A stretch of 64,000 nucleotides of DNA from positions 62,001-126,000 of the forward strand of contig JACGCK010000004.1 in NCBI GenBank assembly GCA_014925825.1. Reading direction: 5' to 3'. The notes below the pieces were generated by a model. The model did not search any database. It was not told where the DNA came from and saw only the letters and a program-made list of their open reading frames with translations. Made by a program: the position numbers and the translations under genes. The DNA is from Pholiota molesta. Lineage: Eukaryota > Basidiomycota > Agaricomycetes > Agaricales > Strophariaceae. This document shows, piece after piece, positions 42,701-54,299 of the stretch (the first letter of the stretch is position 1; each line of letters starts with the position of its first letter).

Positions 42701-44512
42701 TTCTAAATCGTGGCAGAAACCTTCCGAATTTTGGCAATGCAGGCGAAGTGGAGAATATCATTTCGAAAGCTAAGATTCACTGCATAGCCCGGCGAGCAGA
42801 GGAGCCTATTTCTGAAAGACCCAACGACATCGTGTTCTCCCCCGAAGACTTTGATCCGGACCACAATCGTGCCGCCAATGCGTCTACCAACCTCTTCAAG
42901 CTTTTCGAAGACATCGTAGGTCGACAAGACGTTATCGATAAACTGCGAAACTTTCAAGAGATTTCTCGAGCATGTAAGGAGCGAAACATGGATCCTAAAG
43001 AGCAGATACCAACGAATTTTGTGTTCACTGGTCCTCCTGGTAAGGCGTCTGCATATTCAAGTGAACGTGTCGCTGACTAGCATCCATAGGCACGGGAAAG
43101 ACGACAATCGCACGGAAGGTCGGACAAGTCTTCTACGATATGGATTTCTTAGGCTCTGCTGAAGTTGTCGAATGCTCTGCGTCCGATTTGGTGGGCCAAT
43201 ATGTCGGACAGACCGGGCCAAAGACGAAGAAGCTGTTTGAAAAGGCACTCGGAAAGGTCCTGTTCATCGACGAGGCATATCGTCTGGGCGAAGGACATTT
43301 CGCGCAAGAAGCCATTGACGAGGTGGTGGGCCTAGTCACTCAGCCACGATTCAAATCAAACCTTGTCATCATCCTCGCGGGCTACGAAAACGACATCAAC
43401 AAGCTTATGACTGCAAATGCCGGCCTTTCCAGTCGCTTTCCGGATCAGATCACTTTCGAAAATATGGATGCGGAAAGTTGCATCTCGGTGGTCAAAAAGG
43501 AGCTTGCCAAAAAGAGTGTCGTAGTTGAAGACATCGACGACAGTACCTCTATGCTCTACATTGAGATGAAGGAGATCATTCGCGACATGTCGGAGTTGAA
43601 CGATTGGGGAAACGCCCGCGATATGATAACGCTTTCAAAAGATATCATCAACCTGGCATTGCGCAAACATGACGCTTCTGCCACTCGGCTGGAGATTTCT
43701 GGAGCTGACGTCTTAGGCATCATGAAGCAGTTGCTCGCGGATCGACAGAGGAGATCCAAGATTCAAATCAAACCTCGACGGACTGCCCAATTACCACAGC
43801 AGACGTTCACGGCAAACCCTCCGACACCTCCTCCTGTATCTACCACTACCGATACACATGTGTCCAATGAGTCTGTTCCTGATAGTCCACGAACATCTCG
43901 AAGCGCTACGCCGAACTCCCCGTCCGGTCGAGGACGAGGTCAGGGTGCCGTTCGCGGCCGAGGACGCGCCCGCGCAACAGGTCGTAACTCTCCAAACCTA
44001 AGCAGGCCTGGCCCCTCGCGCTCGACCGCTGCCCCATCGGAAGGGGATCCTGAACGAGATCCTGGAGTCTCCGATGCCATCTGGCAACAATCATCTGCAG
44101 CGAAACGTGCTGCAATCGAACTCGAACGCAAGGCCACGAATGAGGTTCATCGGTTGAAGCAGGCTGCCGCAAAGGAAAAGGCCAAAGAAACTCAAGAGAA
44201 GAAAACCTTGGAGGACTTGCAAAACGCAGCAGACGCTGAGCGAGATGCCAAGCTCAAAGATGACCTTTTACGCCAACGAGAGCAAGCCCGTATCAAAGCC
44301 CACAGCGCACGTGTGGCTAGAGAAAAGGCCGAAGCTGCATTACGGGCAAACAGGAGGCAGAACGGAAGCGAAAAGAACAAGAAGAGAAAGCCCAGAGAAA
44401 ATTGCGCGAAATGGGTGTTTGTCCTGCTGGATATCGCTGGATCAATGTGGGTTCCCATTATCGATGTGCTGGAGGTTCCCATCTTGTTTCTATTGATAGC
44501 CTCGGGTTGTAA
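36789..44512 (+). CDS. Giant NFX1-type SF1 helicase fused to three CbbX-type AAA+ domains
   Basis: About 2,400 residues, about ten exons. Start MDVDNPRIKRLHRLFSDV. Residues to about 490 form a ZNFX1-like N-terminal region. The SF1 helicase follows: QGPPGTGKS (about 492, split by an intron), LLVEEAGEIL, GDHKQLRP, QHRMRPEIS, DNYQGEESKIVIIS and RLNVLLSRSRDGLIMVGN (about 1000). A Cys/His-rich NFX1-like segment (about 1040-1150), a charged coiled coil and a Pro/Ser linker lead to AAA1 (GNPGTGKTTVA, TIFIDEAYQL), AAA2 (SPGTGKTTVAKLYG, KVLVIDEAYML) and AAA3 (GPPGTGKTTIA, KVLFIDEAYRL). An RG-rich stretch and coiled coil follow. The final conserved piece (MGVCPAGYRWI, YRCAGGSH) is in another frame, with its stop at 44510-44512, because one base is missing near 44348-44350. 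As printed, the frame instead runs to 44534. Its role is unknown; RNA surveillance or defence is an inference from ZNFX1. Confidence 0.9.
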
Positions 44513-44705
44513 TCTCATCCAAATCGCATCCTAACTCTGAAATTCGCTACATGATGTACAATGAATAGACAAAGTATCAAGCTTGAATCCAATGTATCTT
44601 TCGACTCAATCATCAGCAGCAATACTGGTGTACTCGCTACGTTTTATTTCTTTTACATTTTACACCAACACATTTATATAACAATTGTCCTTGTCCATAA
44701 CGATA

Positions 44706-45955
44706 TCAGTTAAAGAGTTGTTTCAACACTGCATCCTTTCCAGGCGTCAAACGCTTGCGCTCAATAATCAATAATGATATCAATATATGATCGAAGAAAT
44801 CCTGTCCTTCTGGAGTTACTTCGAGTTGGGACAGAAGTTTTTGAACGCTGACTCCGATATGAGGTGTGAATTTAGCCAGGATTTGAGTACGTGTATAAGG
44901 GTATAACGATAACGTGCACTAATAAATTATGAAAAATACGTCAGTGTAACTCATTGACTCAAAGGCCATAGTATTAATCAAAGGATTTAGGACTTACGAC
45001 ACATGGACGTCGTGTGTAGTCCCATGAGAGCCTCTTGGGAACATTCTGACCCTGTCTTGGAAGAGTCCATTGCCATAATGCCTAAAGAAACTGCTATTTT
45101 AATATGTTTCCTCGTCTTGATAAAATCCTCGTTTACATGTGTACGACTTCCTTCTTTCATAAGGAATTCGGAAATCGACTGCACGCGATTCCCAATTCGA
45201 ATTCGATTTCCCGCAGCCATAATCCCCATTCTACAAATCGAAGGGTTGAGTCAACTTTATATATATGAAGGATAGCACACAACCGCTTACTCGAATTCTG
45301 CGATTGAAGATCCGTATTCATTCGCACCTCGATATATAGTGGTTATGTGTGAGAGCGGCATGAAGCAATTCATGCTAACAGTTATATAATATTGCGGCCG
45401 GGTGTCTTGTGCGTCGGCAGGCGGTATGAGGACCATTGCATTATTGCCCACAGGCGAAAATGAGTAGCAGACATTTTCCGTAGGCTTTTGTGCTTGAGCA
45501 TATCTGGAGGGTACATTGTGCAGTAGTAGCCGACACAAAATTGTCAAAAAGGTATGAAACACGATGCGCGATGGTTAATACGGCAACAGGAGTCACAATG
45601 ATTACGAGGTGGTCTTACGCTGGTGGACGGTCGGGAGGAGAAGGTGACCTTGGAGGCAAGATTGTTGGTATTGAAGGTGATGGTGCAGCTGGAGCTGTGG
45701 CAGGCAGGCTCGGACTTGCCGTCTGAGCAAGCACTACAAACTCTGGCCCATAGAGCTCTTCCCCATTCCAGGTAAGTACAGTGTTCTCCTGTACTGGAGG
45801 GATGTTTGTGCTGGAATGCGACGGTGCGATTGAAATGGAATTTGGGAGGACAATGCGACTGGCAGAACGTTCTTCATTGAGAGGAATGTCGTTGCTACAA
45901 ATACAAGTCCATCAACACCGACCATTATTTAAACCGTATTTGCCTACCCATTCAT
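44706..45955 (-). CDS. Uncharacterised fungal protein, possibly DUF6593-like
   Basis: ATG-AAT-GG at 45955 splices over about 50 bases (to about 45898) to give MNGNDIPLNEERSASRIVLP. Then come a Pro/Ser-rich segment, YSFSPVGNNAMVLIPPADAQ, RPQYYITVSMNCFMPLSHIT, TIYRGANEYGSSIAEFE, then MGIMAAGNRIRIGNR and an acidic/polar stretch, and a last exon ending GKDAVLKQLFN (stop 44708-44706). Five exons by eye. The beta-rich middle, with a 'tyrosine-tyrosine-ile-thr' strand and a 'tyr-arg-gly' turn, recalls the DUF6593 proteins that are abundant in mushrooms, but I cannot confirm this. No signal peptide or membrane segment. It converges with the helicase-AAA gene and diverges from TPT1. Confidence 0.6.
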
Positions 45956-46162
45956 GACAAGTAGAATCGGATGAGAGCTGATGACAGTTTACTGGCAACC
46001 ATGAACATTGATAAGTTGTTGATATCCGTCTTAAATTAGATTTCAAGGCGGTGACCTCCTTCATTTGGCTATCTTTACTACGATGTGTTCATGATCTTTC
46101 CCTTTGCAACCATTGTCTTCAGAAATCGCTGGAGAACTGCCATTACTCTAAAGGCAAGAACA
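45956..46162. promoter_or_regulatory. Divergent promoter region, unknown gene / TPT1
   Basis: 207 bases between start codons. An upstream in-frame ATG for TPT1 exists at 46085, but the second ATG at 46163 (MSSSSPSDML) suits a cytosolic or nuclear enzyme better. No strong core promoter element seen. Confidence 0.4.
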
Positions 46163-47374
46163 ATGTCATCTTCAAGCCCTTCAGACATGCTAGCCTCGCT
46201 GTCGCTCGCAGATCACACTACACCAGGAGCGGCCCCTACGAGCCCATCTTCATCGTCGAAGCCGCCAACCACAACAAATCCTGGACATTCCAAGAAAGCC
46301 ACAAAGCCAAAAGTGAAGGCTCAATCAGGTTCCGAACCAAATGCACTCCCAGGAGCCGGTGGCAAAAAGCCAGCGCCCAAACCCAAATCATCTTCAAGTA
46401 CCAAGCTGCGAGGGCTAGAAAAGGATTTGCCCGAGGTACGCATCTCAAAGACGCTCTCGTGGTTGCTACGTCACGGCGCACAGAGCGAGGGCCTACCAAT
46501 GCGCAGCGACGGCTACGTGAAGGTTGTGGATCTGGTGCGTTAGTAACATCATACACCTCCAATGACCAACGACTCATGCGTTTAAATCCGGCTGGTAGCT
46601 TAATCATCCCAAATTGAAAGCCCAAGGACTGGATCTCGAGCGGATAAAAGGCATGGTAAAAGTGGATCCAAAGCAGAGATATGATCTGATTTTAGAAAGT
46701 CCCGAGGGCCTCAAACTGGAAGTCGTTGGTGCGCCCGTTGTTGCTACATTACCATCGGAACCTGGCCGGAGCACGCCCCCATCACTTTCTGTTGGCGTCT
46801 CTGCAACTGCGGCTTCAATGGTGACGGATATTGGGAAGGAAGGCATCTGGTGGATCAAAGCTCGCCAGGGACATTCCATCAAGGTAAGTTTGTCATTGGT
46901 ATCGCGTATGCATCCTCGGACTTATTTGATTATTCGTAGACTGTGAAGTTAGAACTAAAACCAATTCTTTCGGTATCGGATATTCCGACTGGCGTGGCCG
47001 TTCATGGGACAGATCTAGAGGCTTGGGCGGCCATAGCAAAAAGCGGGCTCTCGAAGATGAAGCGCAATCACATACATCTCGCCCAGAACGTCCCAGGATC
47101 TGGAGTCATCAGCGGTGCGCTCGGCTCCTTCATTTCCTATTTACACGACACTGATAAACTCTGTGTAATAGGGATACGCTCCTCAGCAAAAGTCCTCATC
47201 TATGTAGACGTGCAAAAGGCGATCGAAGCAGGCATCGAGTTCTGGTTGTCTGAGAATGGTGTTGTACTGACAGAAGGCAACGAGAAGGGCTTTCTGTTAC
47301 CCAGATTCTTTGATAAGGTTCTAGATTCGAAGGGATCAGAGATCAAAGGATGGAAGAAAGAGGAAACATTGTGA
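46163..47374 (+). CDS. TPT1: tRNA 2'-phosphotransferase
   Basis: Removes the 2'-phosphate left at the tRNA splice junction, transferring it to NAD+. A disordered Ser/Pro/Lys N-terminus of about 85 residues precedes the core: VRISKTLSWLLRHGAQSEGL with the catalytic Arg-His, MRSDGYVKVVDLLNH across an intron (about 46534-46608), KQRYDLILE, WIKARQGHSIK, AVHGTDLEAWAAI, GLSKMKRNHIHLA and GIRSSAKVLIYVDVQKA, then IEFWLSENGVVLTEGN. A Ser/Pro insertion of about 55 residues lies between KQRYDLI and WIKARQGHS. Four exons. Length about 340 residues, longer than yeast Tpt1 because of the N-terminus and insertion. Confidence 0.95.
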
Positions 47375-48804
47375 TACTACCTTTTGTTTTATTTTCTGAA
47401 TTGGTGTGTTATATTACTAATTTTTGGAAGGTGAAATACAACAATTTAACAACAAAGACTAGGATATTGATTTTGGATGTCGAGGTATCCGCTCGAATCT
47501 TTTGTCCATTTGGTCTCGTCGTGTCTCTCTGCCTTCCACGACTCTGCAGAAGTGTTAATCCCTCCGAGAATTCATCCACATACTCGTATAGCAATTTATA
47601 GCAATTCTACAGAGGATCTACAGCTGGATCATCTATTTTGAACGGCACAAGGAATGGCTTCTGTGGTTGGATGTCATGGTAGGCCTACGCACACCTGCAT
47701 TCATGCATTCAATCGCGGAACATGCGCCGGAAAACCGTCACGATGGCGAGCCCTTTCTTTTTCAGACGCACCCAATCGAACAACAACGACTCCTTTGGAA
47801 GCTACCCTGGCCTACTTATCAGCTCATGTTGTGCCAGAAATCTCGGACGATATCCTCAAAGATCTCGTGCCAATACCGTAAATATATTGGTCGTGGACCT
47901 GGATACGTTCCCAATCATGATGGCTATGTTGTTCTAGTTGCTCTCAGCAGGAAATATCAGCGTCAACACGTCAACGCGTTGTGCTCTGCGCATCTGCCCC
48001 GTGTGCCAATCCTTGCGTAGAGGATTCCCGATAGTTCCATCATAATGACGAAATAACTTTCTTCGCTTCCTTCAACTCTCGCTGCTAGAGTGCGTCAGGC
48101 GTGTATCATTATCGATTGAAGCACACTGCCATCGGCGCCAAGACCAATTTCTTCAAGTCTCAAAAAGGCAGCAAATATCATGACGGCATGCCGATGTGTT
48201 CCAAACTCTTTGACGCCTTCAATTGGATCAATTTTAGTGCGTATCTGGCTAAATGAATTTTATTGAGTGATTTAGCTAACGTCGCCCTTTAGTTTAAACC
48301 AAGAGGGCGCCGGCTGCCGTCACTGGTGAGCTACAACATAGAGAAACTATAAGGATCAAGGCCGGCTCCATTGACAATTTCGATCGCTAGAAAGCCGCAA
48401 AAAATGCGTGTCATTGCGCGGTTTGGAGACAGCTCCTCCCGCAGAGCCTTTTGTGACAAAGGCGACTATAGTACTTTTGGGTTGCTTATAGAGCCATAGC
48501 AAGCCACAACAAATCTTACCATACGAAGTTGTTTTTTTTTTGGCAATTCTCAAAGTTTTATAAAAGGACTCATCGAATATATCTTTATTTCCCTACTATT
48601 TTTTGTTGTCTCATAGAGAGTCCTTTGATTTTTTATTTTGTTTCGGTGTCGTAGCAGGAGCAAACCTTCGGATTTGATAGCATGGCTAAATAAGGCGTGG
48701 GAATGTCGATCAGAAATTTGCCTCTTCCTCCTCCGTCGCCGTGCTCGTCGCGCTCCGAGTGCATATATTAAACAATCTCCATCCCTAAAGACCCCACAGT
48801 TTGA
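47375..48804. other. 1.4 kb without a supported gene; possible decayed coding piece
   Basis: The 3' end of TPT1 lies at the left and the KRE33 promoter at the right. Between about 47650 and 48320 there are short plus-strand frames (for example around 'YIGRGPGYVPNHDGYVVL' and 'GAKTNFFKSQKGSKYHDG') with a possible intron after 48237. No continuous gene or recognised family emerges. A run of about ten T lies at 48533-48541. Confidence 0.4.
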
Positions 48805-51800
48805 ATGCGAAAACAACTCGACCCACGGATCCCCATCCTAATCAACAACAATGTCAAGCAAAATCATCGCTCGTTCATAGTACTCGTCGGCGACAAAGGT
48901 CGCGACCAGGTGCGTCGGTCTTATATTACTCTATGTATGGATTATATTAAGCACGTATCTTGGGCACCATCGTAGATTGTCAACCTTCATTTCCTTCTTT
49001 CTCAGGCTCGTGTTTCGGCTCGACCATCCGTGCTGTGGTGCTACAAGAAGGAACTTGGATTCACCAGTCATCGCAAGAAAAGAGAGGCAAAGATTAAGCG
49101 CGATGTGAAGAGAGGAATTCGAGAGGCAAATGATCAGGATCCGTTTGAGATTTTCGTCACCGTTACGGATATTCGTTATACGTGCGTCGCATGTTTTCTC
49201 ATATGTCATTCACTCCGTCTAATCTATCTTTCTTCTGTCCCTTTCTACTTTTCTTCAATTCGGTTTTTCTACCCTCATGACGACAGTTACTACAAAGAAT
49301 CTCACAAAATTCTCGGAAACACATACGGCATGTTAGTGCTCCAAGACTTCGAAGCCATCACACCCAATCTTCTTGCCCGAACCATTGAAACTGTAGAAGG
49401 CGGTGGATTGGTTGTCTTGTTGTTGAAGACGATGACATCGTTGAAGCAGCTATATACCATGACAATGGTGAATTACTGTCTTGTCTCTCGATTTGACGTT
49501 AAGCGTTGCTAATTTTTCTAAAATGCTTTAGGATGTGCATTCGAGATACCGGACATCTTCACATGATTCTGTAGTGGCACGATTCAACGAACGGTTTATC
49601 CTATCCCTCGGATCATGCCCCGACTGTTTAGTCTTAGATGACGAACTCAACGTTCTCCCCATATCCCGTGGAAAGGACATAAAACCAATCGAAGATACCC
49701 CAGGGAAAGGCAAAGAAACAGACCCCACTGAATATCAGCTGCGTGAACTCAGAGAATCTTTGGCGGATACCAAGCCTGCTGGGGATCTCGTCAAACTCGC
49801 CAAAACCCTTGATCAAGCCCAAGCCATCCTCACATTTATTGACGCCATCGCCGAAAAAACTCTCTCGTCTACAGTAACACTTACTGCTGCCCGTGGACGT
49901 GGTAAGAGTGCTGCTCTTGGTCTTGCCATTGCCGCAGCCCTGGCTCACGGCTACGCCAATATCTTTGTCACGAGTCCAAGTCCAGAAAATTTGAAGACTC
50001 TGTTCGAATTTGTGTTCAAGGGTTTGGACGCTCTCGGGTATGAAGAACATCTCGACTACGACATCGCTGTCGCGCAGAATATAGGCGAGAACAAGGAGGA
50101 ATCCTCCAAATCTGTTGTTAGGGTCAACGTTTTCAGAGATCATCGACAAACTGTTCAGGTAGTTTTTCTCTTTTCTATCTTCGTGTACTCGATGATGGCT
50201 CAGACTTCTGCGACAGTATATCCAACCTCAAGATGCCCATGTTCTCGGCCAAGCTGAATTAGTGATCATTGATGAAGCGGCAGCCATTCCTCTTCCTCTC
50301 GTCCGCAACCTCATGGGACCTTACCTCGTCTTCCTCGCTTCCACTATCAATGGTTATGAAGGCACTGGTCGCTCCCTTTCCCTCAAGCTCATTCAACAGC
50401 TTCGCGAGAGCACGCGGCCCTCGTTGACCAAGGATGTCGGTAACAACGATAAGGACGAAGCCACCACAACTACAGGCTCGTCCAGCAAAAAGCCTGTCCT
50501 TAAGGCTGCCCCCAAAACGCGCTCTTTGCGCGAGATCAAGCTCGAAATTCCCATCCGTTACTCCTCCGGCGACCAGATAGAGAAATGGCTGAACGGCCTA
50601 CTGTGTTTGGATGCCACCATTCTGCCACGATCGAACGCGCAAGGCTGCCCGCACCCATCAACGTGCGAACTCTTCTACGTCAGCCGCGACACGCTCTTCA
50701 GCTACCACCCGGCCTCAGAGGTCTTCCTGCAGCGCATGATGGCACTATACGTCGCATCGCATTACAAGAACCAGCCGAACGACCTGCAGCTCCTCTCCGA
50801 CGCGCCCGCGCATCACCTGTTCGTACTCTTACCGCCGATCAAAGACGACGAGACGCATCTTCCTGAGCCCCTTGTGGTGCTACAGGTCGCACTGGAAGGT
50901 CAGATCAGCCGCGAGGCGATTATGGATGGGCTGGGTCGGGGTATGAGGTCGGGTGGTGATATGATTCCTTGGCTCATCTCGCAGCAGTTCCAGGAGTCTG
51001 GATTTGCGAAGCTAAGTGGTGCAAGGGTGGTACGCATTGCATCTCATCCAGATTACGCCAATGTCAGTGTTTTTATATTTCTTTATAAGCAAACCATTAC
51101 TCACATCTTATTAGATGGGATATGGTTCGAGAGCTCTCCAAGCTCTCAACGCGTTCTATAGTGGCGAATATTTCAACCTTGATGAATCCCCCAAGCCAGA
51201 GGCACATTATCCCGATCCATCAGTAATTGATTCTGTACGTCCCAAAGGTTTGAATAATTTCTCTTAAACACGAGGCTAATCCCAATCCTTGCACACAGAA
51301 TGCGACTCTGCTCACTGAAACCCCGACTGTTCGGGCTCCCACCGCCATGCCCCCACTTCTCCAACGTCTCACAGAGCGCAAGCCCGAAAATCTAGACTAT
51401 CTGGGAGTATCATATGGATTGACCCCCCAATTGCTGCGGTATGTGTCATTTCTTCCACATGAGCACGCATATACTTACTTGCTCCATGTTTCTAGGTTCT
51501 GGAAACGTGCTGGCTATGTGCCTCTCTATGTACGCCAAACAACAAGCGAACTGACAGGCGAACACACATGCGTGATGGTCCGCGGTCTAAACAGCTCAGT
51601 GCCGAGCGAGATGGGATGGCTTCATGAATTCGCGAAAGGTATGTGCGTGTATTTAATGGGCAGTTAGAAGGGCCCCTGACCTCCAGAGAAGATTTCCGAC
51701 GCAGGTTCCTGACTCTTCTTTCATACAAATTCCGTGAATTTGGGAGTGTCACTGCCCTCAGCATTCTCGAGGCTGCGAATGCTGGCATCAAGGAAGACCT

Positions 51801-52757
51801 TGGAGAGATTGGTATGAGTTTCTTTTGTTGGCATCCGCTGAATCAGCATATCTTATAATTATGGTCATCGCAGAACTCGAGGCCCCAGAGCTTGGTGTGC
51901 TACTTACGCCATTCGATCTTAAGCGCCTTGAGTCATACGCGAATAACATGCTCGATTATCATGTTATCCTCGACTTGATGCCCACCGTTGCCAATCTCTA
52001 CTTCCAAAAGCGATTAGGTACTTCAAATAAGGGTGGAGATAGCGAAGGCCAGGAAGGACCAATGAGGTTGACCGCAGTGCAGAGTAGCATCCTACTGGCC
52101 ATAGGTCTGCAAAGGAAGACTCTGGAAGAGTTGGAGGTATGTCGACTTGTCTCCTTTGGCATTACTCTTGTTCTGATTAGTATATTTTCATATGTGAAGA
52201 CTGAGCTCAATCTGCCGGTGTCGCAAGCACTAGCGCTCTTTGGAAAGCTAATCCGCAAGATTAGCAAGCGTCTTATCGATATCCGGAAAGCTGCCATCAG
52301 TGCCGAACTCCCCGAACCTAAGTTCAACAGCGCTTCGCTCGTCGGTTCTACACGGCTTGAGGGCGATGCACTACTTGGAGGTGACAACGTTGCCGCCAAT
52401 ATGGAGGCCGAGCTGGAGCAAGCTGGCAATGAGGTGACCTCCGCAATGCGGGAGAGGCAGAAGGAGATGCTAGCCTCCCTTGATCTCTCAAAGTGAGGCT
52501 CCCTCCCCCTTCAGCATTATAATTTGTAAACAATGTTGACAGACTGGTCATATAGATATGCTATTGGTGATACACAAGCAGACTGGAGCCTCGCCGAGGC
52601 ACAAGTTGCCCAACCAGGAAAGTCGACCGTAGTCAGTGTCAAGTCGACTGCTGTCGCGGGGCAGAAGAGGAAGGCGGATGGACCGGCTGCCTCTTCGAAC
52701 ACTGGAGGAAAGGAGAAGAAAAATAGGCGCAGTATCAGTAAAAAGGCGAAGCACTAG
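48805..52757 (+). CDS. KRE33: RNA cytidine acetyltransferase Kre33/NAT10
   Basis: Nucleolar enzyme that makes N4-acetylcytidine in 18S rRNA and in some tRNAs, and is required for small-subunit assembly. Start MRKQLDPRIPILINNNVKQN, then the DUF1726 region, Walker A AARGRGKSAALG, LVIIDEAAAIPLPLV (helicase-like Walker B), then the GNAT domain with VVRIASHPDYANMGYGSRAL and RFWKRAGYVPLYVRQT, the tRNA-binding-like C-terminal domain (VLLTPFDLKRLESYANN, DYHVILDLMPTVANLYF) and a Lys-rich nuclear tail (GGKEKKNRRSISKKAKH). About 13 exons and about 1,050 residues, normal for the family. It converges with COQ3. Confidence 0.96.
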
Positions 52758-52899
52758 CATACCGTCTTTATGTTGTATATTTCATTCATCTCTGGGTGCT
52801 TTCGGGGCAGACTGCTTCATCCTGCTCAATCTAACTCTCATGCGAAAGCTTTGAATTATGCTTCTTATTATCATATGTATCATAGTGAGATGACGAGCT

Positions 52900-54033
52900 T
52901 CAATCCTTCGGCTTGCGGACCCAGAAAAGGTAATTACACTCCAAAGCACCCCAGGCGTCGCGGGGAGCAAGATGCCAACGGGCCTGAAGGGGGTTGTAAA
53001 TAAGCCCACGCAGTTCCGCTTCCATCCGAGGCAAATAGTTGCTTGATGGAGGAGTTGTTATCCAAGGTCTAGAATGCGAGCCCGCTGGAGAATCTTGTTC
53101 TCGAGAATTAGGTATCGTTGAGGATGGGCTTGGCGGTGAACGATAGTCCCGGAAAAATTGGACGAGTTCAGATGGCTTAACGAACTTCGAATAGGTATGT
53201 GTCCCACTGGAGACTTGCCGCAGGATGTCTTCTGCCAGAAGGATGGTGAGGGCGTATGCTAGGGGTGTCCGTGATATCGTCGAGAGAAATAGATGGCCAC
53301 CAGGCTATAATAATGGGATCGAAACCATCAATCTTAATTCTCAAGTATCAAGAACGGATCATGACGAACTTTTACGAGCTGGGCACACGTTGAAAGGAAC
53401 GTAGCAGGATTATCGACATGTTCTAGCACTTCCATAGAGCAAACGACGTCATATTGTTTCGATTCCGCGAGAAGCGTCTCAGCGGGGGCGTTCAAATACG
53501 ACAGATTCGAGGGAGAGCTTGGGGTGGATGCCAACCGCGGGTCCGCTGCAGCATGTAAAGATGCAATAGCGATGTTCGAGGCCGACGCGTCAATGCCCAG
53601 TGTGTTCGCGCCCATGCGGGCTAGACTCTACAAAGACAAGAAGGCGACGTCGTAAAACGCGTTCCATTCATTGCAGGTTACGCACCTCTGACAGCAGGCC
53701 TCCACCACACCCTACATCCAACACGTCCAGGCCCTTCAGAATGTCGCCTCCTCGTGCTTCCAGCTCTGGATTCTCGTCTTGCACCACTTCCACCAGCTTT
53801 TCTCGGATGAATTGCATCCGTACGGGGTTCATCTTGTGCAGAAAAGTGAATTCGCCTTGCTCGTCCCACCATTCGGATGATAGCTTCGAGAAATGGGCGA
53901 TTTCATCATGGTTTACTGAGCTGTGGATGCTCCCGGTTAAATTTGCACGAGTGCCAGATTGAAGTGAGCGGCATTGAGTTATACGGGAAATAGAAATTGT
54001 AGGTTGTAATCTTGACCGAAAGAGTGAAGACAT
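52900..54033 (-). CDS. COQ3: Ubiquinone biosynthesis O-methyltransferase
   Basis: Mitochondrial SAM-dependent enzyme that performs both O-methylations in coenzyme Q synthesis. The start at 54033 (MSSLFRSRLQPTISISR) gives an Arg/Ser-rich import signal; an ATG 42 bases upstream is also in frame. SAM motif I is VLDVGCGGGLLSE. After an intron come SLARMGANTLGIDAS, YDVVCSMEVLEHVDNP and, across the next intron, LVKPGGHLFLSTISRTPLAY, then the C-terminal part ending WVRKPKD. Three exons and about 330 residues. Confidence 0.95.
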
Positions 54034-54299
54034 TTTGTGGTTCGAAGCATAAAGTCGCGACTTGACCGTGACCATAGATCACGCCATTTGTCATACAACG
54101 TGACACGGGCGCTTATCTCAAGACTCAAGATGAAATGGCTTTTGGAATTAAGTATTAATAAAAAAGATTACATATGGCGAGTGAGCTATAACAAATACTG
54201 ATCGCCTAATCCCGAGAGTACCTTCAGACCTAAGTGTTTCGAAGACTTTAGAGAGGTCAATACGAGGGGGAAAAAATACACGTAGTAAACTCATCTTTT

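Noticed and set aside
40980..43760. Rubisco activase (CbbX) function for the AAA+ domains
   Set aside because: The domains resemble CbbX/SpoVK in sequence, but a fungus has no Rubisco; the family is general remodelling AAA+.
49528..50149. Minus-strand ORFs inside KRE33
   Set aside because: Antisense shadows of a clearly conserved gene.
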